From Chrysomallon squamiferum (Eukaryota; Mollusca; Gastropoda; Neomphalida; Peltospiridae), in NCBI GenBank assembly GCA_012295275.1, contig CM022673.1, positions 790,001-854,000 on the forward strand: a stretch of 64,000 bases of DNA, in the 5' to 3' direction. Position numbers and translations under genes: made by a program. Within the stretch, counting starts at the first letter, position 1. The number at the start of each line of letters is the position of its first letter. The notes below the pieces were generated by a model that was not told the origin of the DNA, made no database searches, and saw only the letters and a list, made by a program, of their open reading frames with translations. Positions 1 to 12,600 of the stretch are shown piece by piece.

Positions 1-218
1 GAAACACGTCAACAAACGGGTGTGTATTTAATTAACTAATTAACTAATTTTATTATACAGTTAACATCATTTATTTTCAGGAATAAAAAAAGAAAAAGAA
101 GAAAAGAAGAAAAGTCCCCTCCAAAAAAACAACAAAAAAAACAGTTAAAAGATATCAGAAAAGAATAACTATAACTAGGATCAATCTCTGCAGCGACAGC
201 AACAGCAGGAACAACGTT
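1..218. other. 5' flank and probable 5' UTR of the P450 gene
   Basis: AT-rich sequence with A-rich runs (about 87-145) leading to the P450 start codon. I see no TATA box at a sensible distance. The purine-rich, AGCAACAG-containing stretch at 188-215 is probably 5' UTR. Confidence 0.4.
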
Positions 219-543
219 ATGGTGATGGATGGCATCGTTCCTGGAGTGACCGGCATCACTGGTTTGTTGCTGATGGCAGCCGCTTCTCTCGCGTGTTTTG
301 TCTTCATTCAAAGACGTCGACTCCCGCCTGGACCCTGGGGACTGCCGCTCCTCGGCTGCCTGCCGTTCTGGAAGGGGCCAGAAACCAACATGGAGTGGTA
401 CAAGGAATACGGGGATATTTATAGCGTGAAGATGGGACCTAATCTGGTTGTGTATCTGAACAGCGTGTCACTGGTCGACGCCTTTCTCAGACATTCCGAT
501 GTCTTTGTCAACAGACCTCCAGGACCTGCCGCCATTGGGGAAG
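219..543 (+). CDS. P450 exon 1
   Basis: Starts at the ATG beginning MVMDGIVPG, encodes the membrane anchor and proline hinge, and ends ...AAIGE plus one base before the donor GTGCAG (phase 1). Read-through past 543 soon hits a stop, supporting the splice. Confidence 0.93.
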
Positions 544-2255
544 GTGCAGCTAATATTTTTCTTTCCTTCTAAATTTTTCTTCTTCTTCTTTTTTTCTTAG
601 TATTGTATTTCTTCTTCGTCTTCTTCTGTTCTTCTTCTGTTCTTCTTCTTCTTCTTCTTCTTCTTCTTCTTCTTCTTCTTCTTCTTCTTCTTCTTCTTCT
701 TCTTTTTCTTCTTCTTTTGAAAGTGTTTCAGTTGTATGATAATTTGGGAAAAGGTATGATAAATATGTGTGATTTGACTGTCCCAGGAATTTATGACATC
801 GTGGAAATAAAGAAATATTTTTACTAATTTTCTTTTTATAAAATTTTAAATTGTTCTAGTGCCACAGTCTGTTTTTGTACACACATTTATTATATATTGT
901 ATAGCTTATATGTTAATATTAAATTGCCAAGTTTATTCTGTCTTCAGTTTTTTTTATTGAGTGTCTTAATTCTTTTTACTGATTTATTTTACAGGTATTT
1001 TATTTGGAAGTGGAGAAAAATGGCGCTTGAACAAAAAACTGTGTTTGAAAACTTTAGGCTCGGATGCGGCGGAAGTGACTTTTGACCGACATTTTCAGGA
1101 CGAGTCTTCGGAAATGATGGCGGAGTTAGAAAAGTGTTCTGGACAGGAAATTAACCTGACTGATAAACTTAGACCATGTATTGTCAACGGACTGTGTCGG
1201 TTAATCAGAGGAACCAGGTATTCATACGGAGACCCCCATTTTACCAGTCTTGTTACTCTCTTACGAGGCGTTGACGATGTTGATCTACTGTCACTGTCCA
1301 CGGCAATAAGTCTGAAATTTCCTCGACTGTGGGCACTGATCCCGCATCGTTCACCCGACCTCAGAGAAATTACAACAGAACTCACTCGAGTGATTAGATC
1401 ATGGATCGCTGAAAGGCAGAATCCTGGGAACAAATCAACAGACTTACTCGATTCTTTCCTGAACAGCGAAGAATATAAAAATCGGAATTCAACAGGTAAT
1501 ATCTAGCTCCGTATTTTAGTACTATGGAAATTATTCTTACAATAATTGTTAGAGTGGTTACTGTTATTATAGTCGTTAAAGCGGTTATTCTTATTATGTT
1601 TTTCCATCAGTATATTATTTGTTCTTCTTCTTACAGCATCATCATCATTAGCAATAGCAGCAGCAACAGCAACGACAACTACTACTATCATTATACCTTC
1701 AACACATTTACTGTTACTACTACTACTACTATTATACCATCACCATTACTGCTGCTGCTACTACTACTACTACTATTTCTACTACCACTACCAATACTAC
1801 TGCTGTTCCAAACACTTCTACTATCTTGAATAATTGAATCATATAAGTATTGTTAACAATTAAGCTGACACATATCAAATTATCATCTTCATGTTTACAC
1901 ATTCTTTAAGACTATACTCAGTGTTCGTTTTCCTCAAAGAAAAATACACGTATACCATTTAACTACAGAAAATAATTATAAAACTGAATATATCAATGCT
2001 GCGGTGAAGAAGATAATGGAAATAGCAGCTCCATCTCTTAATCAGCATTGGTTATCTCAGTGATAACTTTAGCCATAAACACTGATAAAAAAAAATAAGT
2101 TTCAATGAACGATTCTCTGTTTTTCATAGTATTTCCCACTGCGCCTTTCTCTTCATTTCGGTTGTAGGTTAACTTCTGTAGATAACTTTTTCCTTTGGTT
2201 TAGATTACAGCTATTTAAGAAGGTCAAGTGGTTTTTTGGTTTTGTTTTGGGGGAT

Positions 2256-2292
<37 letters not shown>

Positions 2293-2852
2293 TAGCCTTT
2301 ATGTTACTATATTGTAGACGGGCATTTGGGACGATGATAATGATAATCATGATGGTGATGATGATCATGATACAACAACAATTCCATACTGAATCTATAT
2401 ATGTCTTTCTATGGGTTTTTTCTTGCCACGGACACACAGACACATACACACACACACATACAAACATACACATACAACATACACATACATATATACATAT
2501 ACAGCAATCAAATTATAAATGGCAGTATTACGGTGTACTGATTCCAGCCCACAGCTAATGGAGTATTCAGATCACAAAACCATACATTAACATTCTCTGC
2601 ATGCTGTCACTAGCATCTGTAACATAAATCAAAATATTTTCTTTGGTTCTCTGACTAACCGATCTGACATTCAACACTGCTTGATAAAACAAATGTCTGT
2701 AACAAATATAAATGGGCACACGCACACACACAAATATGCAACCCACACGAACTCACAGTCACATTGAAACATCAAAACAACAACAAAATTATAGTATTAA
2801 AAAAAAAAAAAAAAAAAAAAAAAATAAAAATTAAAATTAAAAAATTAATAAC

Positions 2853-2921
<69 letters not shown>

Positions 2922-3182
2922 CATAATAATAAAAATAAAAATAAAATACACACACAATTAGTTTTCTTACCTCACACCACGTTTCTAATAAGAGCCTGCT
3001 GCTTTCGTGCTGTGGAATTTTATCTCTAGATTAAATGATTACTCATAATGCCGGAAATAATTTAGATAAGGATTACAGGAAATGGTAATACATATAATGT
3101 GGATGCGTTTAGTGGAAACTTTAAGTGTTCTGATTCAGTTTGAATAATATTAAATGATGTCATGTACTAGGTCACGACATTA

Positions 3183-3280
<98 letters not shown>

Positions 3281-4026
3281 GATAAATGTTTGTTCCGTTT
3301 AAATCTCTTCAATGAAACTCCGTCCATCTTATATTCGTCAATGTGTCTGTAGGTATGAGAAAGTACTTGCAAATATAAATATTATGAACATTTATAAATA
3401 ATCATCCTAAAGAAATAATAACTTTTATTTGTTTATTTATTTGTTTGTTTGTTTGTTGATGAAATGTCGACTTACTCAACTGATTATTATTATTATTTTT
3501 ATTATTATTATTATTAAAAAATAAATGATCATAATCATATGTTTTTTGTTTATTTTTCCAGACGAGGAGATGGTTCAGTCATCTCTAGATATGTATAATG
3601 GCGGTTTGGCGGCCACTCTTTCTGGTTTAGAATTCTTATTCTTGTTCTTAATCCACAATCCGGACGTCCAGCGTAAGATCCAATCAGAAATCGATGACGT
3701 CATACGTTCTGACCGGAAACCTTGCTGGGCGGACAACTCTAAATTACCCTTCACGGTGTCAACGATAATGGAAACACTGAGAGTGGCATGCATTACTCCA
3801 AGCACTTTACCCCACGTGGCTTCAAGAGATACTTCTATTAACGGATACCACATACCGCAAGGCACTTCAGTTGTGGCTAGCGTCTATTGTCTTCATAAAC
3901 TGTCTGAAAATCCAGAATGTTTTAAACCAGAAAGATTTCTAGGAAAGGATACCGCCACGCAGAGTCTAACGAATTTTATTCCATTTGGAATTGGTAAGTT
4001 GTGATAATGTGTATGTATGTGTGTGT

Positions 4027-4066
<40 letters not shown>

Positions 4067-5414
4067 TATATATGTACATTGTACTAGGTGCAGTGAACTT
4101 TATTTTTAATAAACATAATGATGATAACGAACAATACACTATACGTCACTAAGAACCGTTCAGAATCATGGCTGTAATTAGCTGTTTCCGCCTTCTAGTG
4201 ATGTTTATTTATTTAGTCTAGACCAGGGTGCGCAGACTTTCTCATCTTACAGGCTGCAGCTCTTTAACGTCACTGTCACTGCGGCCGCACAAATTTCATT
4301 GTCATTTCGTAAAATCTGAAAGCGTAATAAACATGATTTTGCATAATTTTCTAACAATGAACCTCTGTGACTTAAAATGCTGCATACAAACAATAGGTGC
4401 GTTTACATGTTTCAACTGACTTCATCCCCCTATGATTGCCATTAAAGTAAAAAAACAAACAGTTATTAATATTATTCATTACTTTTATTAAATAACAACT
4501 TTAACACTGTGGGATCTAAAAATGGACGCCTTGCTGTGTATGGCATCTGACAGTCTATGAAATTCATAGTGTATGAGTGGTTATACTGACACGCAGTCTC
4601 GTTGTGTTAAAATGTGATGAGGCGATATTCTCCCCATGGCCGTATGGTTGCGCACGCCTGGTCTAAAGATATACTAGTAATTACATATATTTCATATCTA
4701 GTATATTTAAATACGTAATATTAAGATATACTAGTAATTACATATATTTTACATCTAGTAGTTAAATATGTAATATTAAGATATACTAGTAATTACATAT
4801 ATTTTACATCTAGTAGTTAAATATTTATTTTATTAAGATATACTAGTAATTACATATATTTCATATCTAGTAGTTAAATATGTAATATTAAGATATACTA
4901 GTAGTTAAATATATTTCATATTTAGTAGTTAAATATGTAATATTAAGATATACTAGTAATTACATATATTTCATATCTAGTAGTTAAATATGTAATATTA
5001 ATTAATTCGATTTATTTATAACACGAAATATTTGCACGTTCGTTTCACCCACTGCTGATGCATACAACGGATTTTCGAGGATATCCTTTAGAGCAAACTA
5101 TCAAAATGGCCGCCATTGTGCAATAACATTATAATTCATTCGCTAATTATTAAGTCCATCTCCTTTGCCAATAATTACATTTTTATTTATTTATTTTATT
5201 TATTTATTTATTTATATTTTTTTCAGAACCAAGGAGATGTCCGGGAGACAAATGGTTTCATGTTTTCTGTTTCCTGATTGTAACGTCTGTTCTGCAGCGC
5301 TTCAATGTGAGCCAACCTCAAGGAAAAGAGTTGCCTCCCTTCAAAACAAAAATTCGAATTGTGAGACGTCTGGAACCATATGCGCTGGTTTTAACACCAC
5401 GGAAAACCACTTAA
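219..5414 (+). CDS. Cytochrome P450, CYP2-like microsomal monooxygenase (4 exons, complete)
   Basis: Joined exons 219-543, 995-1495, 3562-3993 and 5227-5414 give an uninterrupted 481-residue protein, the usual P450 length. Residues 8-30 form an ER membrane anchor followed by RRR (32-34) and the PPGP hinge (36-39). The helix-K ExxR is ETLR (346-349), PERF is at 398-401, and the haem loop is FGIEPRRCPG (417-426) with Cys424 as thiolate ligand. Family members are ER haem monooxygenases fed by P450 reductase; this substrate is unknown. Oddities: the I-helix position of AGx(D/E)T(T/S) reads GGLAAT (289-294), so both the acidic residue and the adjacent threonine are alanine; the haem-loop glycine is Glu420; the helix-C WxxxR is WRLNK (118-122). 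All junctions are GT/AG in phase 1. Class is clear; enzymatic activity is uncertain. Confidence 0.95.
610..716 (+). repeat. (TTC)n microsatellite, P450 intron 1
   Basis: Nearly pure TTC/CTT triplets from about 640 to 700 with imperfect edges. Open frames here are low-complexity poly-Leu/Ser artefacts. Confidence 0.95.
995..1495 (+). CDS. P450 exon 2
   Basis: Acceptor TTTTACAG, donor ACAG|GTAATA. With exon 1 it restores GILFGSGEKWR, the typical helix-C segment of CYP2 enzymes, and continues through helices D-H. Phase 1 at both ends. Confidence 0.93.
1558..1815 (+). repeat. Degenerate trinucleotide tract, P450 intron 2
   Basis: Mixed TTA/CTA/ACT/ATC triplets with no coding signal. Confidence 0.8.
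2260..2290 (+). repeat. Poly(A) run, P450 intron 2
   Basis: About 31 consecutive A. I found no retroposed gene directly upstream. Confidence 0.9.
2790..2950 (+). repeat. Poly(A) followed by (AAT)n, P450 intron 2
   Basis: Poly(A) of about 24 bases, AAAATT-rich linker, then about 25 AAT triplets. Confidence 0.92.
3186..3280 (+). repeat. (CT)n microsatellite, P450 intron 2
   Basis: About 47 CT dinucleotides with a single interruption near 3262. Confidence 0.95.
3562..3993 (+). CDS. P450 exon 3
   Basis: Acceptor TTTTTCCAG, donor ATTG|GTAAGT. Carries the I helix (DMYNGGLAAT), ETLR, PERF and the start of the haem loop. Phase 1 at both ends. Confidence 0.94.
4009..4065 (+). repeat. (GT)n microsatellite, P450 intron 3
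   Basis: GT repeats with two interruptions, just inside the donor side of intron 3. Confidence 0.93.
4224..4660. mobile_element. hAT-like non-autonomous element (MITE) in P450 intron 3
   Basis: A 437-bp element with inverted ends: left CAGGGTGCGCAGAC, right ending GGTTGCGCACGCCTG. Flanking 8-mers GTCTAGAC (4216-4223) and GTCTAAAG (4661-4668) match at 6 of 8 positions, as expected for an aged 8-bp hAT target duplication. No transposase frame is present. The short open frame at 4228-4419 is not a gene. Confidence 0.72.
4667..5001 (+). repeat. Tandem repeat, about 56-60 bp unit, 6 copies, P450 intron 3
   Basis: The phrase GATATACTAGTA recurs near 4667, 4723, 4779, 4839, 4892 and 4948, each followed by a TACATATATTT and a CTAGTAGTTAAATATG segment. 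It starts directly after the hAT-like element. Confidence 0.9.
5227..5414 (+). CDS. P450 exon 4 (terminal)
   Basis: Acceptor TTTTTTTCAG. The split codon is completed as Glu420, followed by PRRCPGDKW with the haem-ligand cysteine, then helix L and the terminal strands. Stop TAA at 5412-5414. Confidence 0.93.
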
Positions 5415-5451
5415 TATGAAACTTCTCAGTTATTTATTTCTGAATACAATC

Positions 5452-5515
<64 letters not shown>

Positions 5516-5579
5516 TTAGTATTATTATTATTAATATTTTTTGTTTTTATGACGGACGATTCAGTATATTTTTAAAACA

Positions 5580-5585
5580 ATAAAT
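5580..5585 (+). other. Probable P450 polyadenylation signal
   Basis: AATAAA 166 bp after the stop, preceded by (TTA)n/(TTTA)n at about 5455-5515 within the presumed 3' UTR. Confidence 0.5.
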
Positions 5586-5908
5586 GACAAAAGTTTTGTT
5601 GTGACTTTACCTAAATTTGAGCAGTTAATCATGCCGAAAATATTAACTACAACTAAGAACGCTAAACAGATTATAAGACCAAGACGACTTTGTTTTTGAA
5701 TGTTCTGAAAATATCAACCGCAAAGTGAAGTGAAAGATGTTTGTCTTTTGTAGGACGAATTTTACATCAAACTGTAAAACTTACCAGTGTTTCTTATGGT
5801 ACAGAAAGGTGACAGATGCGTTGTATGTTAAATTATTAAAAATATATATACAAAAATCTCGTTTATTCTTTATTGTTGTCTACTGCTTATTTATTTTATG
5901 TTCGTATA

Positions 5909-6129
5909 CATACATACATACTTACATACATACTTACATACACACATACTTACATACATACATACTTAGATACATACATATATGTATTGACAGATAATAC
6001 ATATATAAGTATATACGTATATACTTAAGTACGTGTGTACATATCTGTCAATACATATATGTATGTATCTAAGTATGTATGTATGTAAGTATGTGTGTAT
6101 GTAAGTATGTATGTAAGTATGTATGTATG
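5909..6129. repeat. Perfect palindrome: 88-bp arms, 45-bp loop
   Basis: By eye, 5909-5996 and 6042-6129 are exact reverse complements, including every irregularity in the CATA/CTTA pattern and the unique TTGACAGATA end. The loop itself contains a 20-bp palindrome (6007-6026, AAGTATATACGTATATACTT). It lies about 320 bp past the P450 polyadenylation signal. Confidence 0.93.
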
Positions 6130-6230
6130 AATGAATGCATGCACACAAATGTTTTTATGCATGTCGGTCTTTCTGCCTTTCTGTAAATATGTTTATTAAC
6201 GTGTTTACTGACGAGAATGTATTTATGGAG

Positions 6231-6236
<6 letters not shown>

Positions 6237-6297
<61 letters not shown>
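6237..6297 (+). repeat. Compound (GT)n(GA)n microsatellite
   Basis: GT repeats running directly into about 10 GA repeats. Confidence 0.95.
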
Positions 6298-7095
6298 CCT
6301 GCACGTATAGATTTATTAATGAATATGTCTATTATTATATGAATATGTGATAATTAAATATGTACATAAGGCTTTTCAAAGGGAATTTTCCGATTCATAT
6401 TCGGGAAGAATTTAAATGTAATTAAAAAGTAAACAAATCAATGGATAACAAATATAAATAAATGAAAAATATGTTCCAGGCTAATTGTTCACCACTGGGA
6501 AATATCCATATTTATATGTCAAGTACATTAAATGGTTGTAATGTCGTCAGTGTTTTCATATTAACGAGTTTTGATGACTGAATGTGTTTGTATTTCATGT
6601 CTATACGACACTGGAGTTTCATTAAAAGCGAATGGGCGAAGGGAGACAACTACACATTGCAAAGTAATGTACTAATGTCAAGCAGCGCAAGATAGTTTTC
6701 TTATTTGTTTCTTAATTTCTTTATTACTTTGGTGAAAAATGGGAAATTCTTAAACCGTATGATATATAACAGTTAAAGAAACAAACAATAAAAATTAAAT
6801 TAAATTAAACAAAATAAATAAATAAATAAAAATATTCTAACTGAAATCTGGATTTATTTTATTAATTTTTTTTTAATATTTATTATTATTTAAATCATGA
6901 AGTATAAAACTTTTCATACATTTGATTATTTTAATGTTTAAGTTATTCTGTGTCAGAATTAGTATCTTTATTGCAAACAACGAAATATGTAAACTAGAAA
7001 CCAACCTCTGCCACATACATTTTTTTCTACCTTTCATCTTTATACATTCCCAACTCTATATAAACGTGTTTATTATGATTATGATTATTATTATG

Positions 7096-7131
<36 letters not shown>

Positions 7132-7880
7132 TTAATCAATACCCAGCATCACTAAATATTTTAAACTGAAGATACTAAATATATAATAATAATTTGCGAT
7201 TATTCGTATACATTAAATCTCTTTATGGATTTTGTTCGTGTTTGTATTTATGTGAATATAACGATGACGAGAAATAGACATTGCTTTACGTGTGAAAACC
7301 ATTTAACAAATCAAAGAACAACAATAACAACATTATTATACAATTGTCTGCCTGTATTTATAAGAATTTTAATTCATTGTTAGGTAAAGACTGTCCTTTG
7401 GTATTCCCAAGAAACAGTATCGACTTCTTTTTTTTCTTCTTCATTTACAGTGATCCCAATACACCATCTGCAATAATGTAGAGCATGATTAACACCGAAT
7501 ATTTTGTTTTTTAAAGCAACTAATTTGGATGCCATTAACAAAACAAAAAACCCTGCAAGAAGTCATAAATATTATGGCTACTAAAAATTAATGTTCGTTC
7601 TATTTAAGCATATCTCAAGAAACCTTGACAAAAAAAAAGGAAAAAAAAAGAAGACTTTTTATGCGCAGGTTGTTCTTATAAAGGATAACAAGATTTAAAA
7701 CAAACAAACAGCAAATAAAATCTCTAAGATATTGAGAAATGTTTTGAAGATAATGGACTTGTCCGAGATTATATTTCACACCGTATTCTGTTGGAGATTA
7801 TGCACTGGCATCAGTACCTTATATTAAACATTGTTTATCGTAACAAATTGAAACATTGGTCGATGAAAATAAAAATAAAA
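6298..7880. other. Intergenic between P450 and GATD1
   Basis: AT-rich, with (AAAT)n near 6800-6830 and (ATT)n at 7078-7131. I see no exon with splice signals or recognisable protein. The last part before 7881 should hold the GATD1 promoter, but no TATA box is evident. Confidence 0.5.
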
Positions 7881-7932
7881 ATGTCTGCGGCCAAGATTAG
7901 CTGTCTGATTGTTGTCAGTTCAGCTGTCGAAG
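7881..7932 (+). CDS. GATD1: GATD1 exon 1
   Basis: ATG opening [17 protein letters not shown] plus one base; donor GAAG|GTTTGT, phase 1. An in-frame TAA-free stretch runs upstream, but family alignment supports this start. Confidence 0.88.
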
Positions 7933-8894
7933 GTTTGTTGCTCTTACAGCTGATTTTAAAGCGTTTAATGATAAACAAAACAATTTTTTAAAACTTTAAA
8001 TAGCTGTTGGTACTGAAGGAAATAAACCAATATAATTTCATAAAATAAATTGGATAAAATAAAAGTGGGCGTATTTGTATAATATTTATTCAAATTATTT
8101 ATTCAAATTATTGTTATTATCATTTATGATTATTATTTGTATGGCATGTCCTTAAGATTAATACTTGGCGTCGCATAATTTTTGGTTTATTTATTTATTT
8201 ATTTATTTATTATCTGACAGGAAAGACTTATAAAATTATTTTGATTTCAGTATACTGTATAAATCTATAATGAGTATTTTAATTATTTTATAGAACAAAA
8301 ACATTATGAAAAAATGTGACTGAATGTATGTGTATTTAAATGTCAGTGTAGTTTCTATTACTGATACACTTATTTTACATGCTATAATAAGAGTAATATA
8401 AGGAATATATATGAAAATAATTATTTTATTTTGAAATGTAGTTAATATAGTGTTCATGTACATATATGAATTAATTATTACTAACATTTCTTTTAATACT
8501 TTTTTCTTTGAGCAAATATTTATTTTGAAAAGTAAATATATTTTAAATAAGACCTGAATAAATTATTGTTAATGAAAGAATAGGCCATCCATTCAGATCA
8601 AATTTTACATCAGGAAACAAAACTCATGCAAGGCCTTACCTGTTTTCTGTTACGTTATTTTGGTTGTGGTTTTAAAAAAAACCCATAATTAAAACATTGC
8701 TATTAATGCTCTTTTAATTAATACATTTACAGGTGTTTCAGCACAGTCTTTTATGCAAGCTTTTACTTTAGCCAGTTCAAATTTCGCAATTCAGTTAGCA
8801 TCACCAGGAGTAAGTAGGTTCATTAATTTTTATTATTATTCTTAACAATTTATAACACTTCTTATTCTGTGTATTGGTTTAATGGTAATTAAAA

Positions 8895-8939
<45 letters not shown>

Positions 8940-9582
8940 TAATACAGGTATCGGACCAGTTATCCAGATGCTTTGGGGCCTGAGGTATTCCGTATTTCTG
9001 GATTTTCCAATTTTCTAGTACTAAGGCATCTAAATATGTAAATAATTAGATATAAACATTAAAAAATTAAAAACATATAGAAAATTGATGATACACAACT
9101 GTGGCAACTTGACACATAAACAATTTGGTGAGTGAATGAATGCCATATGGCTTGAAAGAGTAGTTCCCACGAGGACAACACCCACGTGAGTGAACTATGA
9201 AAATAACATCAAGAAAAAAATTCAGTTCCAGCTTGTACTCCTTGATTGGCTTGTGCATATATTTAAAATATTATTTCCTGCCAAGGTTTCTTCTTCCAAA
9301 TCATGATTACACAATAACCATGTATGTCTGATAGTTAGTAATTGTTTAAAAATGTACAGGACTGTCATTAAGCCTTTCATCTATTTACTATTTTGTTGAT
9401 ACCCAAAACCTGAAAGAATTTTTAAATATTTTTTTTAGTTTTGTGTTTTGAAGTTGGGATATTATTTACACTAAATTCACCTTTTCATTTATTTAAATTG
9501 ATCAAGCAGATCGATTATATTAGCCATAATTTCCCCCCATTTAACATCTGTCTGTCTGTCTGTCTCTCTATCTATCTATCTG

Positions 9583-9623
<41 letters not shown>

Positions 9624-12600
9624 ATATATATACACATACACACATATATATATATTCTATATACATGTGTATATATGTGTATATGTTATGTATATATGTA
9701 TGTATGTTATGTACATATGTATGTACATGTGTATGTGTGTATATATTATTATTAGGGTCGTCAAGTGGAGTATGTTCAGCAGGATGACAACAATCGGCGA
9801 TGGTTTAACGAGTTCAGATCAAAATCCAGCTCAACACCAATTGCCTTAGAAACAATTGACCGTAATACTGACAATACATTTTGTTCTACATTTTCAGATT
9901 AAAAATTGTATTTTGTATTAAAATAACTCAAATTAATTACACAGTATTTACAAATACATGATTATAGAGCATTAGAATGCATATTTAGTAAACCATATTT
10001 GTTTTACTAATTTTAAATTAATTTGTGTCTAGTGAATGTAAGATTGAAAATAACATAAATTATTGCATTCTTATTGAGTTTATTTTAAACCGTGACTAGA
10101 AATAAAATACAAAGTTAATCTATAAATTGGATTAACGTATCAGCAGTTTATGAAATAAAAACTTCAGAATATTATCATTTACATATGGGTTATATGGATG
10201 TGTGTGTTTGTGTGTGTGTGTGTGTGTGTGTCTGTCTGTGTGACACTGTGTGTTAATATACGGAATAAAATGTTTAATAACTTCTAAATTACGTCATTAA
10301 TCAATAGGTCTCTGACACTTAGGTTTGAAAACCTTACAGTATTTTAAGTCATAAGTAAGATTGCTTATGGGTGATTGTTTGTAAATGCTTTGAATTTTGA
10401 TAATGATTTTTTATTTCTCTTTGTTGTAGCTAACAGGTATTCGGCACTTTTATTACCTGCAGCGCAGGGTGCAATACACGATCTCAGTAACAACAAAGAC
10501 CTTAGTCTGATTGTTCAACATTTTATAAAGGAGAAAAGTAAGTAAATAATAAATAAATAAATAAATAAGTTTATAAATGATAATAATAATGATGGTGATG
10601 ATGATGATATTAACAATAACAGTAGTAATAGTAGTAGTAATAATAATAGTAAAAGTGCTACTACTAATAATAATAATAGGTAGAGATGGTTATAATAGTA
10701 ATAATAATAACAATAACAATAATAAACAGAAAAAAATCCAGTAATGAAATTAATGCAAGAAGCCAAAAATATTTATATGGAAGTTCTATCTTATGATCCA
10801 GTATAAAATGTCTGTGTTAAAATATGTCATGTAATAAAATGATAATAGTATTCAAAAACAGAGCAGTGATATTTAATATTAATAGTACATAAATTCAGAT
10901 TATATTGTCAAAACAAACTGCATGAAAAAAAAAAAAAATAATAGGAAAACGAAAGTTCCCTCTTTTCTCCACAAAACTCCACATAATAGAGCCTGTATGT
11001 GCAATAGGTATGGGTATGGCAGTTATAGATTAATTAAATATTTCACATTGTTGAGCCTGTATGTGCAATAGGTATGGGTGTGGCAGTTATGGATTAATTA
11101 AAATATTTCACATTGTAGAGCCTGTATGTGCAATAGGTATGGGTGTATATGGTATTTCACGTTGTAGAGCCTGTATGTGCAATAGGTATGGGTGTGGCAG
11201 TTATAGATTAATTAAATATTTCACATTGTAGAGCCTGTATGTGCAATAGGTATGGGTGTTGCTGGTTTGTGTTGTGCTCGAACTGAAGATGGTAAAAGCT
11301 GGTTTCTGGAAAACTACAGTCTAACAGCTGTAAGTACCAAAACTTTCAGTCCAAGTATTAATTACATTTATAGCTAATATATGCTGTGTAATTTTAAAAA
11401 AAAAACCTATTTTGGGGAAATAATAAAATGTGACAATAAAATATCCAACTTGAAAGCCAGTCCAAAATTTTATCATTTTATTTCTGGACGTCATTTTTAG
11501 AGGAATGTTGTTTCTTATTTTGGAATTAACAATTCATAGAAATTTCTGTAGCAATATATTTTCAATTTTTTAGTGACTCAGAAATTTTGTACATTGGCCA
11601 AAAGTATCTTGTAAGAAGTGACCAAAGATGATATAAAAATACATTATTATTATACCATTTTAAATAATTAAATTCAGAAATTATTGTTATTATTATACTG
11701 TTTTAAATTAAATTTATAAATTACTGTTATTATAGTGATTTAGTAATTAAATTTATAAATTAATCTTATTAAGGTGTTTTAAATAATTAAATTTAGAAAT
11801 TACTATTATTATAGTGCTTAAATAATTAAATTCATAAATTACTGTTATTATGGTGTTTTGTATAATTAAATTGATACATTACTGTTATAATGGTGTTTAC
11901 TTTTATGAATTTATAAATTACTGTTATTATGTCATTTAAATAATTAAATTTAGAAATTACTTTTATTATGGTCTTTTGTATAATTAAATTTATAAATTAC
12001 TGATACTATGGCATTTTAAATAATTAAATTTATACATTTTTGTTATTAGAGTGTTGAAATAATTATATGTATAAATTACTATTATTATAATGTTTAAATA
12101 ATTATATTTAAAATTACTTTAGCCATCAGTATTTGAAGTCGCCCGTGATCCAGATTTTTCATCAATGCCCATTATACTAGAGGACTTCATAAAGGACCAT
12201 GGAGCACGATACAGTCGTAAGTAGATACAGACCTCCACAGACAAATATTAATGTTTTACTGTATTGTGTATGAAAAATTAAATTTTATTAAAACTCAAAG
12301 TTAAAAAAAAAATCTAAATCTTTATAGAGTAGAATTTAATTTCCCACACCTTAGTTATCAAGTATGTGTAACATATAGGAATAATCAATCAAATGGCACA
12401 TTTCAAACTGTTTTGGTTATCATTCAATCCATAGGTTTTAGATTACTTCTATATTTCCTTTCTCTATTTTGTTGAATATCACATTTTATTATTATTAAAA
12501 GTTGATGCCTGAAAGCAAATAAAAACAATCATTTTGGTTTTTAACAAATATATTGAAGCTTTTTTGTTTATATCACTACAGGTTTATGTTAAAATTAAAA

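Noticed and set aside
1095-1433. Minus-strand open frame opposite P450 exon 2
   Set aside because: Shadow of the coding strand; the plus strand has clear P450 motifs.
3575-3865. Minus-strand open frame opposite P450 exon 3
   Set aside because: Antisense shadow of the I-helix and K-helix exon.
8946-9258. Possible extra GATD1 exon or small gene
   Set aside because: The acceptor-like ACAG at 8946 leads to an early TGA, and the proper exon 3 is at 9756 with the right phase and family residues. The 9067-9258 frame has no recognisable features.
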